DNA of 64,000 nt from Gemmata massiliana (lineage in GTDB: Bacteria > Planctomycetota > Planctomycetia > Gemmatales > Gemmataceae), in contig HG799469.1 in the NCBI GenBank assembly GCA_000531095.1, positions 254,570-318,569 on the forward strand, in the 5' to 3' direction. Under the pieces are notes generated by a model. That model worked only from the letters and a program-made list of their open reading frames with translations, was not told where the DNA came from and ran no database searches. Shown here piece by piece: positions 17,111 through 26,375 of the stretch (position 1 is the stretch's first letter; the number at the start of each line of letters is the position of its first letter). Position numbers and translations under genes: made by a program.

Positions 17111-20100
17111 TCAGGTTTTGGGAGCTTGGGTCGGTCCGTTGGTGGCGACCGAATCGGCCGCGACACCGTCGCCGTTCGGGTGCGCGGCGCCCGATCGCTC
17201 TTTCGGTTCCGCACCCGGCGCGACCGGGGTACCAAACAGGAGCGCGAACTTTTCCTGCACGTGGTAGAAGACCGGCGTGAGGAAGATGCCGAACAGCGTC
17301 ACCCCGAGCATGCCGCTGAAGACCGAGATCCCCAGCGCTCGCCGCATTTCGGCCCCGGCCCCGCCGCGAACACGAGCGGCACCACACCGAGGATGAACGC
17401 GAAACTGGTCATCAGAATCGGCCGCAACCGCAACCGGCAGGCTTCCACCGCTGCAGCGTGCGAGGTGCTCCCCTCCGCGCGCTTTTCCTTGGCGAACTCG
17501 ACGATGAGGATCGCGTTCTTCGCGGCCAGACCGACCAGCACCACGAACCCGACCTGGACGAAGATGTTGATGTCCAGTTTCGCGATCGCGACCCCGACGA
17601 CGGAGCAGAGCAGACACATCGGGACCACCAGAATCACCGCCAGCGGCAACCGCAGGCTCTCGTACTGGGCCGCGAGCAACAGGTACACGAGCACCACGGC
17701 CAGCGCGAACACCACAATAGCCGTGTTCCCGGCGCGGATCTGGAGCAGCGTCAGTTCCGTCCACTGGTAGTTCATCCCCTGCGGGAGAGCGTCGGTGGCC
17801 ACTTGATCTATGGACGTGATGACCTGTCCGGAGCTGACGCCGGGGAGCGACGCCCCGTTGATTGCCGCTGCGGTTACGCCGTTGTATCGCGTGACCATGA
17901 CAGGCCCGCCGACGGGCCGCACCTCGGCCACGCTTCCCAGTGGGACCATCGTTCCGTCGTTATTTCGCACCTTGAGTTGTTTGACGTCGTCCGGGGTTAG
18001 TCGCTGACCCGGATCGGCCTGAAGGTTCACCTGCCAGGTGCGCCCGAACTGGTTGAAGTCGTTCGTGTAATAGCCGCCCAAATACACCTGAAGGGTGAGG
18101 AACACATCGTTGAGCGGAACGCCCATTGAGAGGCACTTGGTGCGGTCCACGTCCACGAACAGTTGCGGCGTGTTCGACCGGAACGGCGTGAACAGCCCGA
18201 CGAGGCCCGGGGTCTCGTTCCCCTTCGCGGCCACCACGTCGGTCGCGGCCTGGAGCGGGCTGAGCCCCTGAGCGGCGCGGTCGCGGATCATCACCTTGAA
18301 CCCGCCCGCGCTGCCGAGGCCGTCCACGGGCGGAGGGGGGAACACCGCGACCGAGGCGTTCTCGATCCGCCGGAAGAACTCGGCCCGGAGCTTGCCCGCG
18401 ATGGCGTCCCCGCGCAACTCGGGCTTGTGACGGTTGTGGAACTCGTCGAGCACGATGAACAGGGTCGCGAAGTTCGACCCGTTCGCGTTCTGAATGACCG
18501 ACGTGCCCGGGATCGTGATGGTGTGCGCCACCCCCGGTACGCCCGGGTAATTCTGCTTGTCGTTCTCGTCCCCGCGGGCGAGTCGTTCGATCTCGGACGT
18601 GACGACCGCGGTGCGCTCTAGGGACGCCGCGTCCGGGAGCTGGACGTTGACGACCAGGTAGCCCTTGTCCTGAGTTGGGATGAACCCGGTCGGCACGGTC
18701 GTGAAGCCCTTGTACGTCAGGAACAGCAGCCCGCCGTACACGACGAGTACGACCACGGACACCCGCAGTAACCAGCCGACGCTGCGGGCGTAGCCGGCCG
18801 ATCCGCGATCGAACCCGAAGTTGAACAGCCGGAAGAACCACCCCAGGAGGAGGTTGATCCCCCGCGTCAGCGGGTCGGTCTGCTCGGCCTTCGGCTTGAG
18901 CAGGAGCGCGCAAAGCGCCGGGCTGAGCGTGAGTGAATTGAGCGCGGAGAAGAACGTGGAGACCGCGATCGTGACCGCGAACTGTTTGAAGAACTGCCCG
19001 GTGATCCCGCTGATGAACGCGCACGGGATGAACACGGCCATCAGCACCAGCGAGATCGCCATGATCGGCGACGCCACCTCGTCCATCGCGCGCCGCGCCG
19101 CGTCGATCGGGGCGTAGCCGTGTTCGAGTTTGTGCTCGACCGCCTCGACCACCACGATCGCGTCGTCGACCACGATCCCGATCGCGAGCACCAGCCCCAA
19201 GAGCGACAGATTGTTCAGGCTGAACCCGATCACCGCCATGACCGCGAACGTGCCGATGATCGCGACCGGGACCGCGATGAGCGGGATCAGCGTCGCGCGC
19301 CAGCTCTGGAGGAACACCAGCACCACGATCGCGACAAGGATGATCGCGTCGCGCAGGGCGTGGAACACCTCGGCAATCGACTCCTCGACGAACGGCGTGG
19401 TGTCGTAGACGATGGCGTAATCCACCCCGGCCGGGAAGTCGTTCTTGAGTTGCGTCATGCGGGCGCGGATGCGCTCCGCGGTCTCGATCGCGTTGGACCC
19501 GGGGAGTTGATAGACGGGCACACCGACCGACGGTTTACCGTCGAGGGTACAGCCGGTGTCCTCGCTCTTGGCCCCGAGTTCGATGCCGCCGAGGTTCCGC
19601 TTGGTCCCCGTCGCATCGGTGACCGCTCGGCGATCGGAAACCACGTCCTTGAGGCGCGTCGTCGCACCGTCCGGGTCCGTGCGGATGATGATCTCGCCGA
19701 ACTCTTCCGGTCGGGTCAACCGCCCCTGGGTGCTGAGCGTGTACTGGAACGCCTGCCCGGTCGGGACCGGCGGGCGCCCGAGGCTCCCGGCCGCGACCTG
19801 CACGTTTTGTGCGCGCAAGGCGTTGATGATGTCCGGCGCGGTCAGGTTCCGGGACGCCACCTTCGCCGGGTCGAGCCAGACGCGCATGCTGTAGTCGAGC
19901 TGCCCGAACATGGTCACGTCGCCGACCCCTTCGACCTGCTTCAGCTCGTCCACGATGTTGATCGTCGCGTAGTTGCTCAGGTAGAGCAGGTCGCGGGACT
20001 TGTCCGGGGACGTCAGGTTCACCACGAGCAGGATGTTGGGCGACTTCTTCTTGACGCTCACGCCGGTCTGCTTGACCTCCTCCGGGAGCGTGGGGAGCGC

Positions 20101-20448
20101 GAGGTTGACGCGGTTCTGGACCTGCACCTGCGCGTCGTCCAGGTTGGTGCCGACCTCGAACGTGACCGTGAGGACGTAGGTGCCGTCGTTGGTACACTGC
20201 GACGACATGTACAGCATCCGCTCGACCCCGACGACCTGCTGCTCGACGGGAGCCGCAACGGTTTCGGCCACGACGGTCGCACTCGCGCCGGTGTACGTAC
20301 ACCGTACTTCGACAGTCGGCGGGGCGATCTCCGGGTACTGGGCGATCGGCAAGGCGCGCACGGACACCAACCCCGCGATCACGATCACGATCGAGATCAC
20401 CGCGGCAAAAATGGGTCGATCGATGAAGAACTTGGAAAGCCCGGACAC
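17111..20448 (-). CDS. RND (HAE1/AcrB-type) efflux permease, frameshifted by one missing base
   Basis: Inner-membrane proton-driven drug efflux pump. It starts GTG 20448 with KFFIDRPIFAAVISIVIVIAG and continues through the RND core (QVQVQNRVNLALPTLPEEV; VVDDAIVVVEAVEHKLEHG, carrying the Asp-Asp pair of TM4). The frame breaks after VPLVFAAGPG at about 17359-17362. The following frame resumes exactly with GAEMRRALGISVFSGMLGVTLFGIF, the normal TM12 region, and ends at 17111. One extra G in the four-G run (+ strand C run 17359-17362) restores GAGAEMRRALG and a protein of 1112 residues. This is probably a sequencing error. The adaptor gene is upstream; no TolC gene is seen. Confidence 0.9.
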
Positions 20449-20513
20449 GGTGCGTCCTCGCGGTCGGGTAAGAACTTGGAAAGCCCGGACACGGTGCGTC
20501 CTCGCGGTTGGGT
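20426..20513. repeat. 44-bp tandem duplication covering the RND gene start
   Basis: The segment 20426-20469 is repeated at 20470-20513 with a single base change (CGGTCGGGT versus CGGTTGGGT). It includes the ribosome-binding region, GTG start and first codons of the RND gene. Because 44 is not a multiple of three, the upstream copy of the start is out of frame with the gene. Confidence 0.85.
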
Positions 20514-20543
20514 GACTCGACGTGCGTTACGGTCGCGCGTGAC

Positions 20544-20625
20544 TTGCCTTCTGTAGCCGGCCCCACCGGGGGCCACCGACCTGGGATGTCCCGGTCTCAC
20601 AGGCCGGCTACAGAAAACAGGCAAG
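20544..20625. repeat. REP-like dyad repeat between adaptor and pump genes
   Basis: TCTGTAGCCGG (20550-20560) pairs with CCGGCTACAGA (20604-20614), and the outer TTGCCT and AGGCAA also pair. The inside carries CACCGGGGGCCACCGACC and CCGGTCTCACAGG. The same TCTGTAGCCGG arms recur at 32619 and 32814, so it belongs to a dispersed family. No T run; it may stabilise or separate the two messages. Confidence 0.75.
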
Positions 20626-20640
20626 CCGCGCGATTCGGTG

Positions 20641-21927
20641 TTACTTCTTGGTCGGTTTCGGCTCGACGGTCATGCCCGGTCGGAGCCGCTGGAGCCCGGA
20701 AACGATCACCTGATCGCTCGTGGTGAGGTGGCGCGGTTTGCCCTCGCCGGGAACATCGATGCTCTCGACGACGCGCTCCTCGCCCTCCTGAACACCGAGT
20801 GTCGCGTTCATGCGGACCGCCTTGTTTTCGGGGCCGACGAGGTACAGGAACTTGACCCCCTGGTCCGACCCGAACGCGGACTCGGGTACGAGCATCGCTT
20901 TGATTGGCTCGCCGATCGGGACGCGGATCCGGGCGTACATGCCCGCGGCGAGCAAGCGCTGGCCGGTGGTCGGTTTCGGGTTGTCGAACCGGGCCTTCAT
21001 CCGGACCGTGCCCGTCTTGGGGTTGAACTGGTTGTCCGCAAAATTGATCTTCCCCTTCAGCGGGTACGCCGTTCCGTGCAGCGCCAGCCCCGCCTCTGCC
21101 GGGATCTCACCGGCATCGGCGCTCTTGATTTTTCCGTCCCGAACGGCTTGCTGGATGCGCTGGAGCGTGTTCTCGTCCACGTCGAACGCCACGTCCATTT
21201 TCTCGACCGCGACGACGGTGGTGAGCAGCGTCGTGTTGCCCACGCCCCCGGTGATGAGGTTCCCTTCGGTAACCAGTTTGTCCCCGACGATGCCCGTGAT
21301 GGGGGAGGTGATGGTGCAGTACCCGAGGTTCAGGTCGGCGGACAGAACGGTCGCCCGGGCCTCGTCGATCTTGGCCTTGCTGAGTTTGACTTTGGCTTGC
21401 GCGGACCGGAACGCGGCCGCGGCCTCGTCGTAAGACCCCTTGGCAATGTTCCGGGTCTGTTGCTCGCCCACGCCCTGCTTGAACAGGGCCTCTTGGCGCT
21501 CGTGTTCGGCCTTGGTGGTGGTCACGCGACTATCGGCCTTCTGTTGGTCTGCCTCGGACGTTGCGAGGTCCGCTAGGGCCGTCTCCAGGCTCGCTTTGGC
21601 CCGCGCGAGGTCGGCCTTGTACGGTTCGGAGTCGATCTCGAACAGGAGTTGACCCTTCTCGACCTCCCGGCCCGGCTGGAAGCGAATTGCTTTCAGGTAG
21701 CCGTTAACCCGGGCGCGGATCTCCACCTGTTCGAGCGGCGTCGCCCGGCCGGTGGCCATCTCGTAGCGCGTGACCGTGCGCTCGATCGGGGACGCGGTGC
21801 TCACGATTGGGTGCGGGAGGTCCGCTTTCTTTTCGGCATCGGGTTTACACCCGATGAGGGCGAACAGGGCCGCCGCCAGTCCGGACAGAACGGCCGGCCG
21901 CAGGGTGCGGCGGTTCCACTTCGTCAT
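20641..21927 (-). CDS. RND efflux periplasmic adaptor (HlyD/MexA type) lipoprotein
   Basis: 428 residues. Membrane-fusion protein linking the RND pump to an outer-membrane channel. Lipobox LIGC (Cys27). The lipoyl half-motif is VEIRARVNGYLKAIRFQPGREV, followed by a long alpha-hairpin (about 115-200, with SLETALADLATSEADQQKADS and AAFRSAQAKVKLSKAKIDEA), then SPITGIVGDKLVTEGNLI and the beta-barrel domain (MKARFDNP...LLAAGMYARIRVPIG). It is transcribed just before the permease gene, with the dyad repeat in the 192-base gap. No outer-membrane factor is encoded next to it, so the channel must come from elsewhere. Confidence 0.92.
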   Translation of the reverse strand: MTKWNRRTLRPAVLSGLAAALFALIGCKPDAEKKADLPHPIVSTASPIERTVTRYEMATGRATPLEQVEIRARVNGYLKAIRFQPGREVEKGQLLFEIDSEPYKADLARAKASLETALADLATSEADQQKADSRVTTTKAEHERQEALFKQGVGEQQTRNIAKGSYDEAAAAFRSAQAKVKLSKAKIDEARATVLSADLNLGYCTITSPITGIVGDKLVTEGNLITGGVGNTTLLTTVVAVEKMDVAFDVDENTLQRIQQAVRDGKIKSADAGEIPAEAGLALHGTAYPLKGKINFADNQFNPKTGTVRMKARFDNPKPTTGQRLLAAGMYARIRVPIGEPIKAMLVPESAFGSDQGVKFLYLVGPENKAVRMNATLGVQEGEERVVESIDVPGEGKPRHLTTSDQVIVSGLQRLRPGMTVEPKPTKK

Positions 21928-22038
21928 TGTTCCTTCTCCCCGACGTGCCGGACCATCCCCGAAAGGACGCCCCGGCCCGTTCGTTGGGTCATTCGCTACG
22001 GAAGACGGGCACCGGTCGAACCAGCGCCGCGGCGGTAC

Positions 22039-23364
22039 TCATTTGTTTTCTGTCGGTGAATCGTCTTCGGGCTGCTGAACGCGCACAAGTGTAAACTGCT
22101 GAGAATTGTCCTTCGCGAAGTGGACGAGCATCGTCGTCTCGTCCCGCGTCAGGTTCGCGATCCCGGCCTCGTACACCGGGGTCTTGCGGTCCCCGACCGT
22201 CCACGCGGCGCGCTGCGTCTTCTTGTCCACGGACCCGTACACCGGCTCGGTCGTGTCGGTCAGCGCGTTGTAATAGTTCCCGCGAATGACCCCGGCCTTG
22301 TTCACCGCGAGCTGGAAGATGTTCGTGGACTTCGTTTCGCCCTCGCCGACCATCGCGAACACGCCGAGTGTCTGGAAGTCGTCACTCTTCGCTTCGACTT
22401 GAGCCTCTTTGCCCGCGCCGGCGAGGTCGGTCGCTTGCTGCGCGTACTCCGTCGCGGGAACCTCGGTGTCGCCGTTGATGGTCACGGTGTCGCCCGAATA
22501 GACGACCGTTTCGCCGTAGTCGTAGTAGACCGGTTCCGCCGGGTAGCTGCAGTAACTGGACACGGTGCCCCAAACCGGGGCGGTCCAGATCCGGGCCGCG
22601 GTCCAGCCGGCCGCGAACCACGCCCCGGGGTATTTGGCGTACCAGTTGGGGTTGAACGCGCCGTAGTACCTGAAGTTCGTGCGCACCGCGCCGCCGGTGG
22701 TCGCCAGAGTCGTTCGAGAGGCGTAACGGGTGCCGCCGGCCCCGCCAGCGACGGTCGTTCGGCCCGCCGCGGCCCCGTAAGGACCGACTGCGACCCCGGC
22801 GCGAGTTCCGCCCGAAACCGTGCCGCCCGGCCCGGTCGCGGTTCCAACGCGCGCCCCACCTGCGGTAACTCCCTGCGGTCCAACGGCAACGCCGCCGCGA
22901 CTCGCGGTGCCGAACGATCCGTTGGGACCGCTGCCGACCGTGACGCTACCTTTGGTGCCGACCGCGTTGCCGCCCGGACCGGCGATCCCGCCCGCGGTGC
23001 CGACCTTCGTCGCGGTCTTACCGCCGGGGGTAGTCACGGTGACCCCTCCGACCCCGCGCCCGGCCGTTGCACCGCCCGGACCGGTCGCGGTGCGACCCGC
23101 GCCCGCGTAGTCGACGGTGGTTCCGCGCTGGGTGGTGTACGAGCCGCTCCCGCTCCCGGCCGTCCTCGTTCCTCCGGCCGGGCCGACGACGGTGCTGCTG
23201 GAACGGGTGCCCGTGCCGACAGGCGGGCTGGTGCGCGCGGGTGCGATCGCGCCTCGCCCTCCGCCACCACCGCCCCCGCGCCCGCCACGCTGGGCCAGGG
23301 AGTCGTGCCCCGCCGCGAGTACGACGAGCGCCGCCACACCGGTCACAAAGAGGGTCCGTTTCAT
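22039..23364 (-). CDS. Secreted Gly/Thr/Val-rich low-complexity protein
   Basis: 441 residues. Signal peptide MKRTLFVTGVAALVVLAAG, then a run of RGGRGGGGGGGRG and about 200 residues dominated by G, T, V, A and P in loose repeats (GPGGATAGRGVGGVTVTTPG; VGPQGVTAGGARVGTATGPG). Tyr/Trp-rich segments follow (about 225-300), then a C-terminal globular domain of about 110 residues with DDFQTLGVFAMVGEGE and VYGSVDKKTQRAAWTVGD. Similar planctomycete proteins are often labelled 'mu-protocadherin-like', a name based on composition only. It is probably a cell-envelope protein. It ends 111 bases before the adaptor gene and starts 29 bases after the DUF4440 gene's stop. Confidence 0.7.
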   Translation of the reverse strand: MKRTLFVTGVAALVVLAAGHDSLAQRGGRGGGGGGGRGAIAPARTSPPVGTGTRSSSTVVGPAGGTRTAGSGSGSYTTQRGTTVDYAGAGRTATGPGGATAGRGVGGVTVTTPGGKTATKVGTAGGIAGPGGNAVGTKGSVTVGSGPNGSFGTASRGGVAVGPQGVTAGGARVGTATGPGGTVSGGTRAGVAVGPYGAAAGRTTVAGGAGGTRYASRTTLATTGGAVRTNFRYYGAFNPNWYAKYPGAWFAAGWTAARIWTAPVWGTVSSYCSYPAEPVYYDYGETVVYSGDTVTINGDTEVPATEYAQQATDLAGAGKEAQVEAKSDDFQTLGVFAMVGEGETKSTNIFQLAVNKAGVIRGNYYNALTDTTEPVYGSVDKKTQRAAWTVGDRKTPVYEAGIANLTRDETTMLVHFAKDNSQQFTLVRVQQPEDDSPTENK

Positions 23365-23393
23365 GGCTGGTTCCTCATTAGGTGTGGTTGGAA

Positions 23394-24362
23394 TTAGGGT
23401 TTGGTTTTGACGCGAGTGACCTTAACCGGGGGCAGATCCGGCTGTCCTTCGTCGTTCACCGTGCGCTCCACCGAGTGGAACATGAAGGAGTCCGCGTCGA
23501 TCGGCGTCATGATGTTGGTCGCGGTCAGAGTGCGTCCGTCGGGGGCTGTTCCGCGGGCGGTGATGACCCACTTTTTCCCGTCGCGCGTGATGTCCGCGCT
23601 GCCGATCCCGCCCGAGTCCTCGAACGTCCACTGCTGGAGCTCCGTGTTGGCCGCGTCTCGCACGATCATCTGCATCCCCGTGTGCGTGGCCCCGTCCTGG
23701 GCGACGGAGAACGTGCAGCGGATGAACGCCTTGTTCGCGGTCCACTCGTACTTCGTGCTCACGGTCACGCCGGGGCGCTTCGCCTCCCAGGTTCCGATGA
23801 GCCACTCCAGGTCGCGGAGCGTCAGTCCGTCGCTGGCCCACTCGCGGGCGATGGCAATGCGCCACGCACCGTCCTCGCGCGCGTAGAGCAGGCTGCACCG
23901 GCTGACGACCAGCTCCCCGCCCTTCGATTTGCGGAGCTTGAAGTGCCCCTCGACGACCGCGGTCTCTTTCGACGGGAACCGGACCGAGTCGACCTCGACT
24001 TCTAGCGAGTGGCCCTTGTTCTTCGAGAAGAACTCGGTGTACGCCTTTTCCAGCGCGGCGCGACCGCGGTACGTGGTTCCTTCGTCGTCGGTGTACTCGC
24101 CTTCTGTGGTCCAGGAGCCGGCCACGGCCTTCGCGTCGCCACCACGGAACGCGGCCACGAACCCGTCGAGCGCCTTCTGGACGCTCTCCTTGTCGGCCGG
24201 TCGGTCGTCCGGGGCCGCGCTGATTGGCGCCGCACCCGGTTCCGCGCCTTTGGTGGGCGGAGCGGACCGCGCGGACTCCCCGCCGCTGAACACGAGCCAC
24301 ACCGCAGCGGTGGCCAAGCACCCGTAGCAAAGAACCGCGATGCGCGTCTGTTTCCGACTCAC
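23394..24362 (-). CDS. Exported SnoaL-like/DUF4440 protein
   Basis: 322 residues. The signal/anchor RIAVLCYGCLATAAVWLVFSG is followed by a linker rich in A, P and D. A DUF4440/SnoaL-like domain follows (about 60-175): VQKALDGFVAAFRGGDAKAVAGSWTTEGEYTDDEGTTYRGRAAL. A second domain of about 130 residues is related to lipocalin-like DUF1579 proteins (LEWLIGTWEAKRPGVTVSTKYEWTANKAF; TFEDSGGIGSADITRDGKKW). Function unknown. Start GTG 24362 has AAGGAG 8 bases upstream; the open frame continues far upstream but overlaps the PPK2 gene in another frame and is not used. Confidence 0.78.
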   Translation of the reverse strand: MSRKQTRIAVLCYGCLATAAVWLVFSGGESARSAPPTKGAEPGAAPISAAPDDRPADKESVQKALDGFVAAFRGGDAKAVAGSWTTEGEYTDDEGTTYRGRAALEKAYTEFFSKNKGHSLEVEVDSVRFPSKETAVVEGHFKLRKSKGGELVVSRCSLLYAREDGAWRIAIAREWASDGLTLRDLEWLIGTWEAKRPGVTVSTKYEWTANKAFIRCTFSVAQDGATHTGMQMIVRDAANTELQQWTFEDSGGIGSADITRDGKKWVITARGTAPDGRTLTATNIMTPIDADSFMFHSVERTVNDEGQPDLPPVKVTRVKTKP

Positions 24363-24400
24363 GGCTGAACTCCTTCGCTGATGGAACGGGCCGGGCCGAG

Positions 24401-25297
24401 TTATTCGGCCTCCAACTGTTTCCGGGCGTCTTCCAACCGCTTCTTCTGTTCCGGGGACACGACCGGGTACCTCAGGTCGAGTGCCTGGATCGAGGTCGTC
24501 ACGATGTCCGCTACGACCGACCGGGTGATCCACTTGTGGTCCGCCGGGATCACGTACCACGGTGCCAGGTCCGTGCTCGTGGCGCTGATCGCGTCCTCGT
24601 AAGCGGTCATGTAGTCGTCCCAGTACCCGCGCTCGGCCAGATCCGACGCCGAGAACTTCCAGTTCTTCTCCGACCGGTCGAGGCGCTCGAGGAACCGGCG
24701 CTTCTGCTCCTCCTTCGAGACGTTCAGGAAGAACTTGAGGATCAGCGTCCCGTTCCGAACGAGGTGCCGCTCGAAACTGTTGATGTCCTCGTAGCGGTCC
24801 TCCCAGAACTTCTTCCCGACCTTCTCGCGCGGGAGCTGTGCGCCGAGGAAATCCGGGTGGACCTTCACCACCAGTACGTCCTCGTAGTACGAGCGGTTGA
24901 AGATCCCGATGCGCCCGCGCTCGGGCAGGCTCTTCATGTAGCGCCAGAGGAAGTTGTGGTCGAGTTCCTCGGCCGACGGCTTCTTGAAGCTGAACACCTG
25001 GCACCCCTGCGGGTTCACGCCGGACATCACGTGCCGGATCGTCCCGTCCTTGCCGGCCGCGTCCATCGCCTGGAGCACGATCAGCACCGAGTACCGGTCG
25101 TCGGCGTACAAGAGGTTCTGCGCGTCCGTGAGGGCGCGCAGGTTCTCGTCCAGAGTTTCCTTCGCGCGGGCTTTCAGCGCGTCCTTGCCGAGATCCTTGA
25201 ACTCCTCGGTCTGCTTCCAGCCCGAGTTGTGGTCCTTGAGCCGGAACTTCTTGCCCGCGGGTACGCGGAACAGATCGATGATGTCTTTGCGAATCAT
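24401..25297 (-). CDS. Polyphosphate kinase 2 family protein
   Basis: 298 residues. PPK2 enzymes transfer phosphate between polyphosphate and nucleotides (AMP, ADP or GDP). Walker A is MDAAGKDGT at 78-86, the conserved lid/Walker B region is GIFNRSYYEDVLVVKVHP at 131-148, and YVIPADHKWITR lies near residue 250. Length fits a single-domain PPK2; the Asn in FNRSYYEDV is typical of the class that also acts on AMP, but substrate class cannot be settled by eye. It lies 27 bases after the glycerol-1-phosphate dehydrogenase-like gene, in the glycogen/fermentation run, where it could supply nucleotide triphosphate when respiration stops (inference). Cytoplasmic. Confidence 0.92.
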   Translation of the reverse strand: MIRKDIIDLFRVPAGKKFRLKDHNSGWKQTEEFKDLGKDALKARAKETLDENLRALTDAQNLLYADDRYSVLIVLQAMDAAGKDGTIRHVMSGVNPQGCQVFSFKKPSAEELDHNFLWRYMKSLPERGRIGIFNRSYYEDVLVVKVHPDFLGAQLPREKVGKKFWEDRYEDINSFERHLVRNGTLILKFFLNVSKEEQKRRFLERLDRSEKNWKFSASDLAERGYWDDYMTAYEDAISATSTDLAPWYVIPADHKWITRSVVADIVTTSIQALDLRYPVVSPEQKKRLEDARKQLEAE

Positions 25298-25324
25298 GTT
25301 TCTCTCTCGTTCCGGACCACACCG

Positions 25325-26374
25325 TTATTGAAAGCACCGCACCAGGCGCGGATCGGAGTTCAGGAGGTGCTCCACTTCCGGAACCGCGTCGCGGCTCGAT
25401 AGCACGGTGTAATAGCCTTCTTTGATTGAGGGCGCTTTGCGCACCGCCGTCATCCACTCCTCGCGCGAGAACGGGTCCGCGGCGATCACGTCCCAGAACC
25501 CGGTGGAATCAAACAGCGCTGCGATGCGTTCTGTGTTCTCGCCCTGTAGTACGCTCACGAGGTAGGTCGCGACACCGACCTGGAGCCCATGCAGTCGCGG
25601 CCGCGCCGAAGTCGCGTCGAGTGCGTGCGAAATCAGGTGCTCGCTCCCGCTCGCCGGGCGCGACGAGCCGCAAATCTCCATCGCGATCCCGTTGAGCAGG
25701 AGCGCGGTCGCCAGCAACCGAATCCCCTCCAGATCGATGGCCGGATGGCTCATGAACGAGTAGATGGTCCCGTCCGACATCAGCGTCGCGAAGTCGTCGA
25801 TCGGTTCACCTTTCGCGTGGAACGCGAGCTTCCAGTCGCGGATCGCGGTGAACTTGGCCACCAGGTCGCCGACCCCGGAGAGCGTGAGGACGCGCGGCGC
25901 TCCGAGGCACACGGCGGTGTCCACGATCACGCCGAACGGGAGCGCGGCGGGCAGCGACCGGCGCGCGCCGCGAACCGTCAGGCTCGATTGCGGGCTACAG
26001 AACCCGTCGTTCGAGAGCGAGGTCGGCACCGCGAAGTACGGCAAGCGCCCGAGGAACGCGATGTACTTCGCCACGTCGAGCGCCTTCCCGCCGCCCACGC
26101 CGACGATGGCCGTGACGCCTTTGGGCAGGTCCGCGAACGCGCGCACCGTGGATTCGAGCCCGTTGTCCGCTACTTCGATCCACGCGGCGGCTTCGACGCT
26201 CTGCTCCTTCAGGCTGCTCGTCACGCGGTCCGGCAGTGGTGTGGCCAGTCCCTGGCTCATGGCGACCGCGACCCGGCGGTGCCCGGACCGGTCGAGGTAG
26301 CGCCCGAGCCGGTCCAGCGCGCCGGCCTTCGCGCGGACCAGTGTGGGGATCGCGATCTGCGTCGGTCGGAGCAT
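25325..26374 (-). CDS. Glycerol-1-phosphate dehydrogenase-like protein (AraM/EgsA family)
   Basis: 349 residues. Zinc/nickel NAD(P)-dependent polyol dehydrogenase fold. Motifs: the nucleotide loop GVGGGKALDVAKYIA at 92-106, FAVPTSLSNDGFCSPQSSL at 114-132 (characteristic of the glycerol-1-phosphate dehydrogenase branch), and metal ligands expected at Asp170 (GVGDL), His246 (SEHLISHALD) and His262 (RLHG). Known members reduce dihydroxyacetone phosphate to sn-glycerol-1-phosphate, the archaeal lipid backbone and, in Bacillus (AraM), a precursor of other lipids. One base separates it from the upstream HAD phosphatase gene, indicating coupled expression. Exact substrate not proven. Confidence 0.85.
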   Translation of the reverse strand: MLRPTQIAIPTLVRAKAGALDRLGRYLDRSGHRRVAVAMSQGLATPLPDRVTSSLKEQSVEAAAWIEVADNGLESTVRAFADLPKGVTAIVGVGGGKALDVAKYIAFLGRLPYFAVPTSLSNDGFCSPQSSLTVRGARRSLPAALPFGVIVDTAVCLGAPRVLTLSGVGDLVAKFTAIRDWKLAFHAKGEPIDDFATLMSDGTIYSFMSHPAIDLEGIRLLATALLLNGIAMEICGSSRPASGSEHLISHALDATSARPRLHGLQVGVATYLVSVLQGENTERIAALFDSTGFWDVIAADPFSREEWMTAVRKAPSIKEGYYTVLSSRDAVPEVEHLLNSDPRLVRCFQ

Positions 26375-26375
26375 G

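Noticed and set aside
19120-20556. 478-codon plus-strand frame opposite the RND gene
   Set aside because: R/D/H-rich translation with no family resemblance; the minus strand carries a recognisable pump.
20544-20625. Rho-independent terminator of the adaptor gene
   Set aside because: No T run follows, and the same arms occur at 32619 and 32814, so a dispersed repeat is the better reading.
23394-25457. 687-codon minus-strand frame running through both the DUF4440 and PPK2 regions as one gene
   Set aside because: Its first half lies out of frame over the PPK2 gene; the true DUF4440 start with ribosome site and signal sequence is at 24362.
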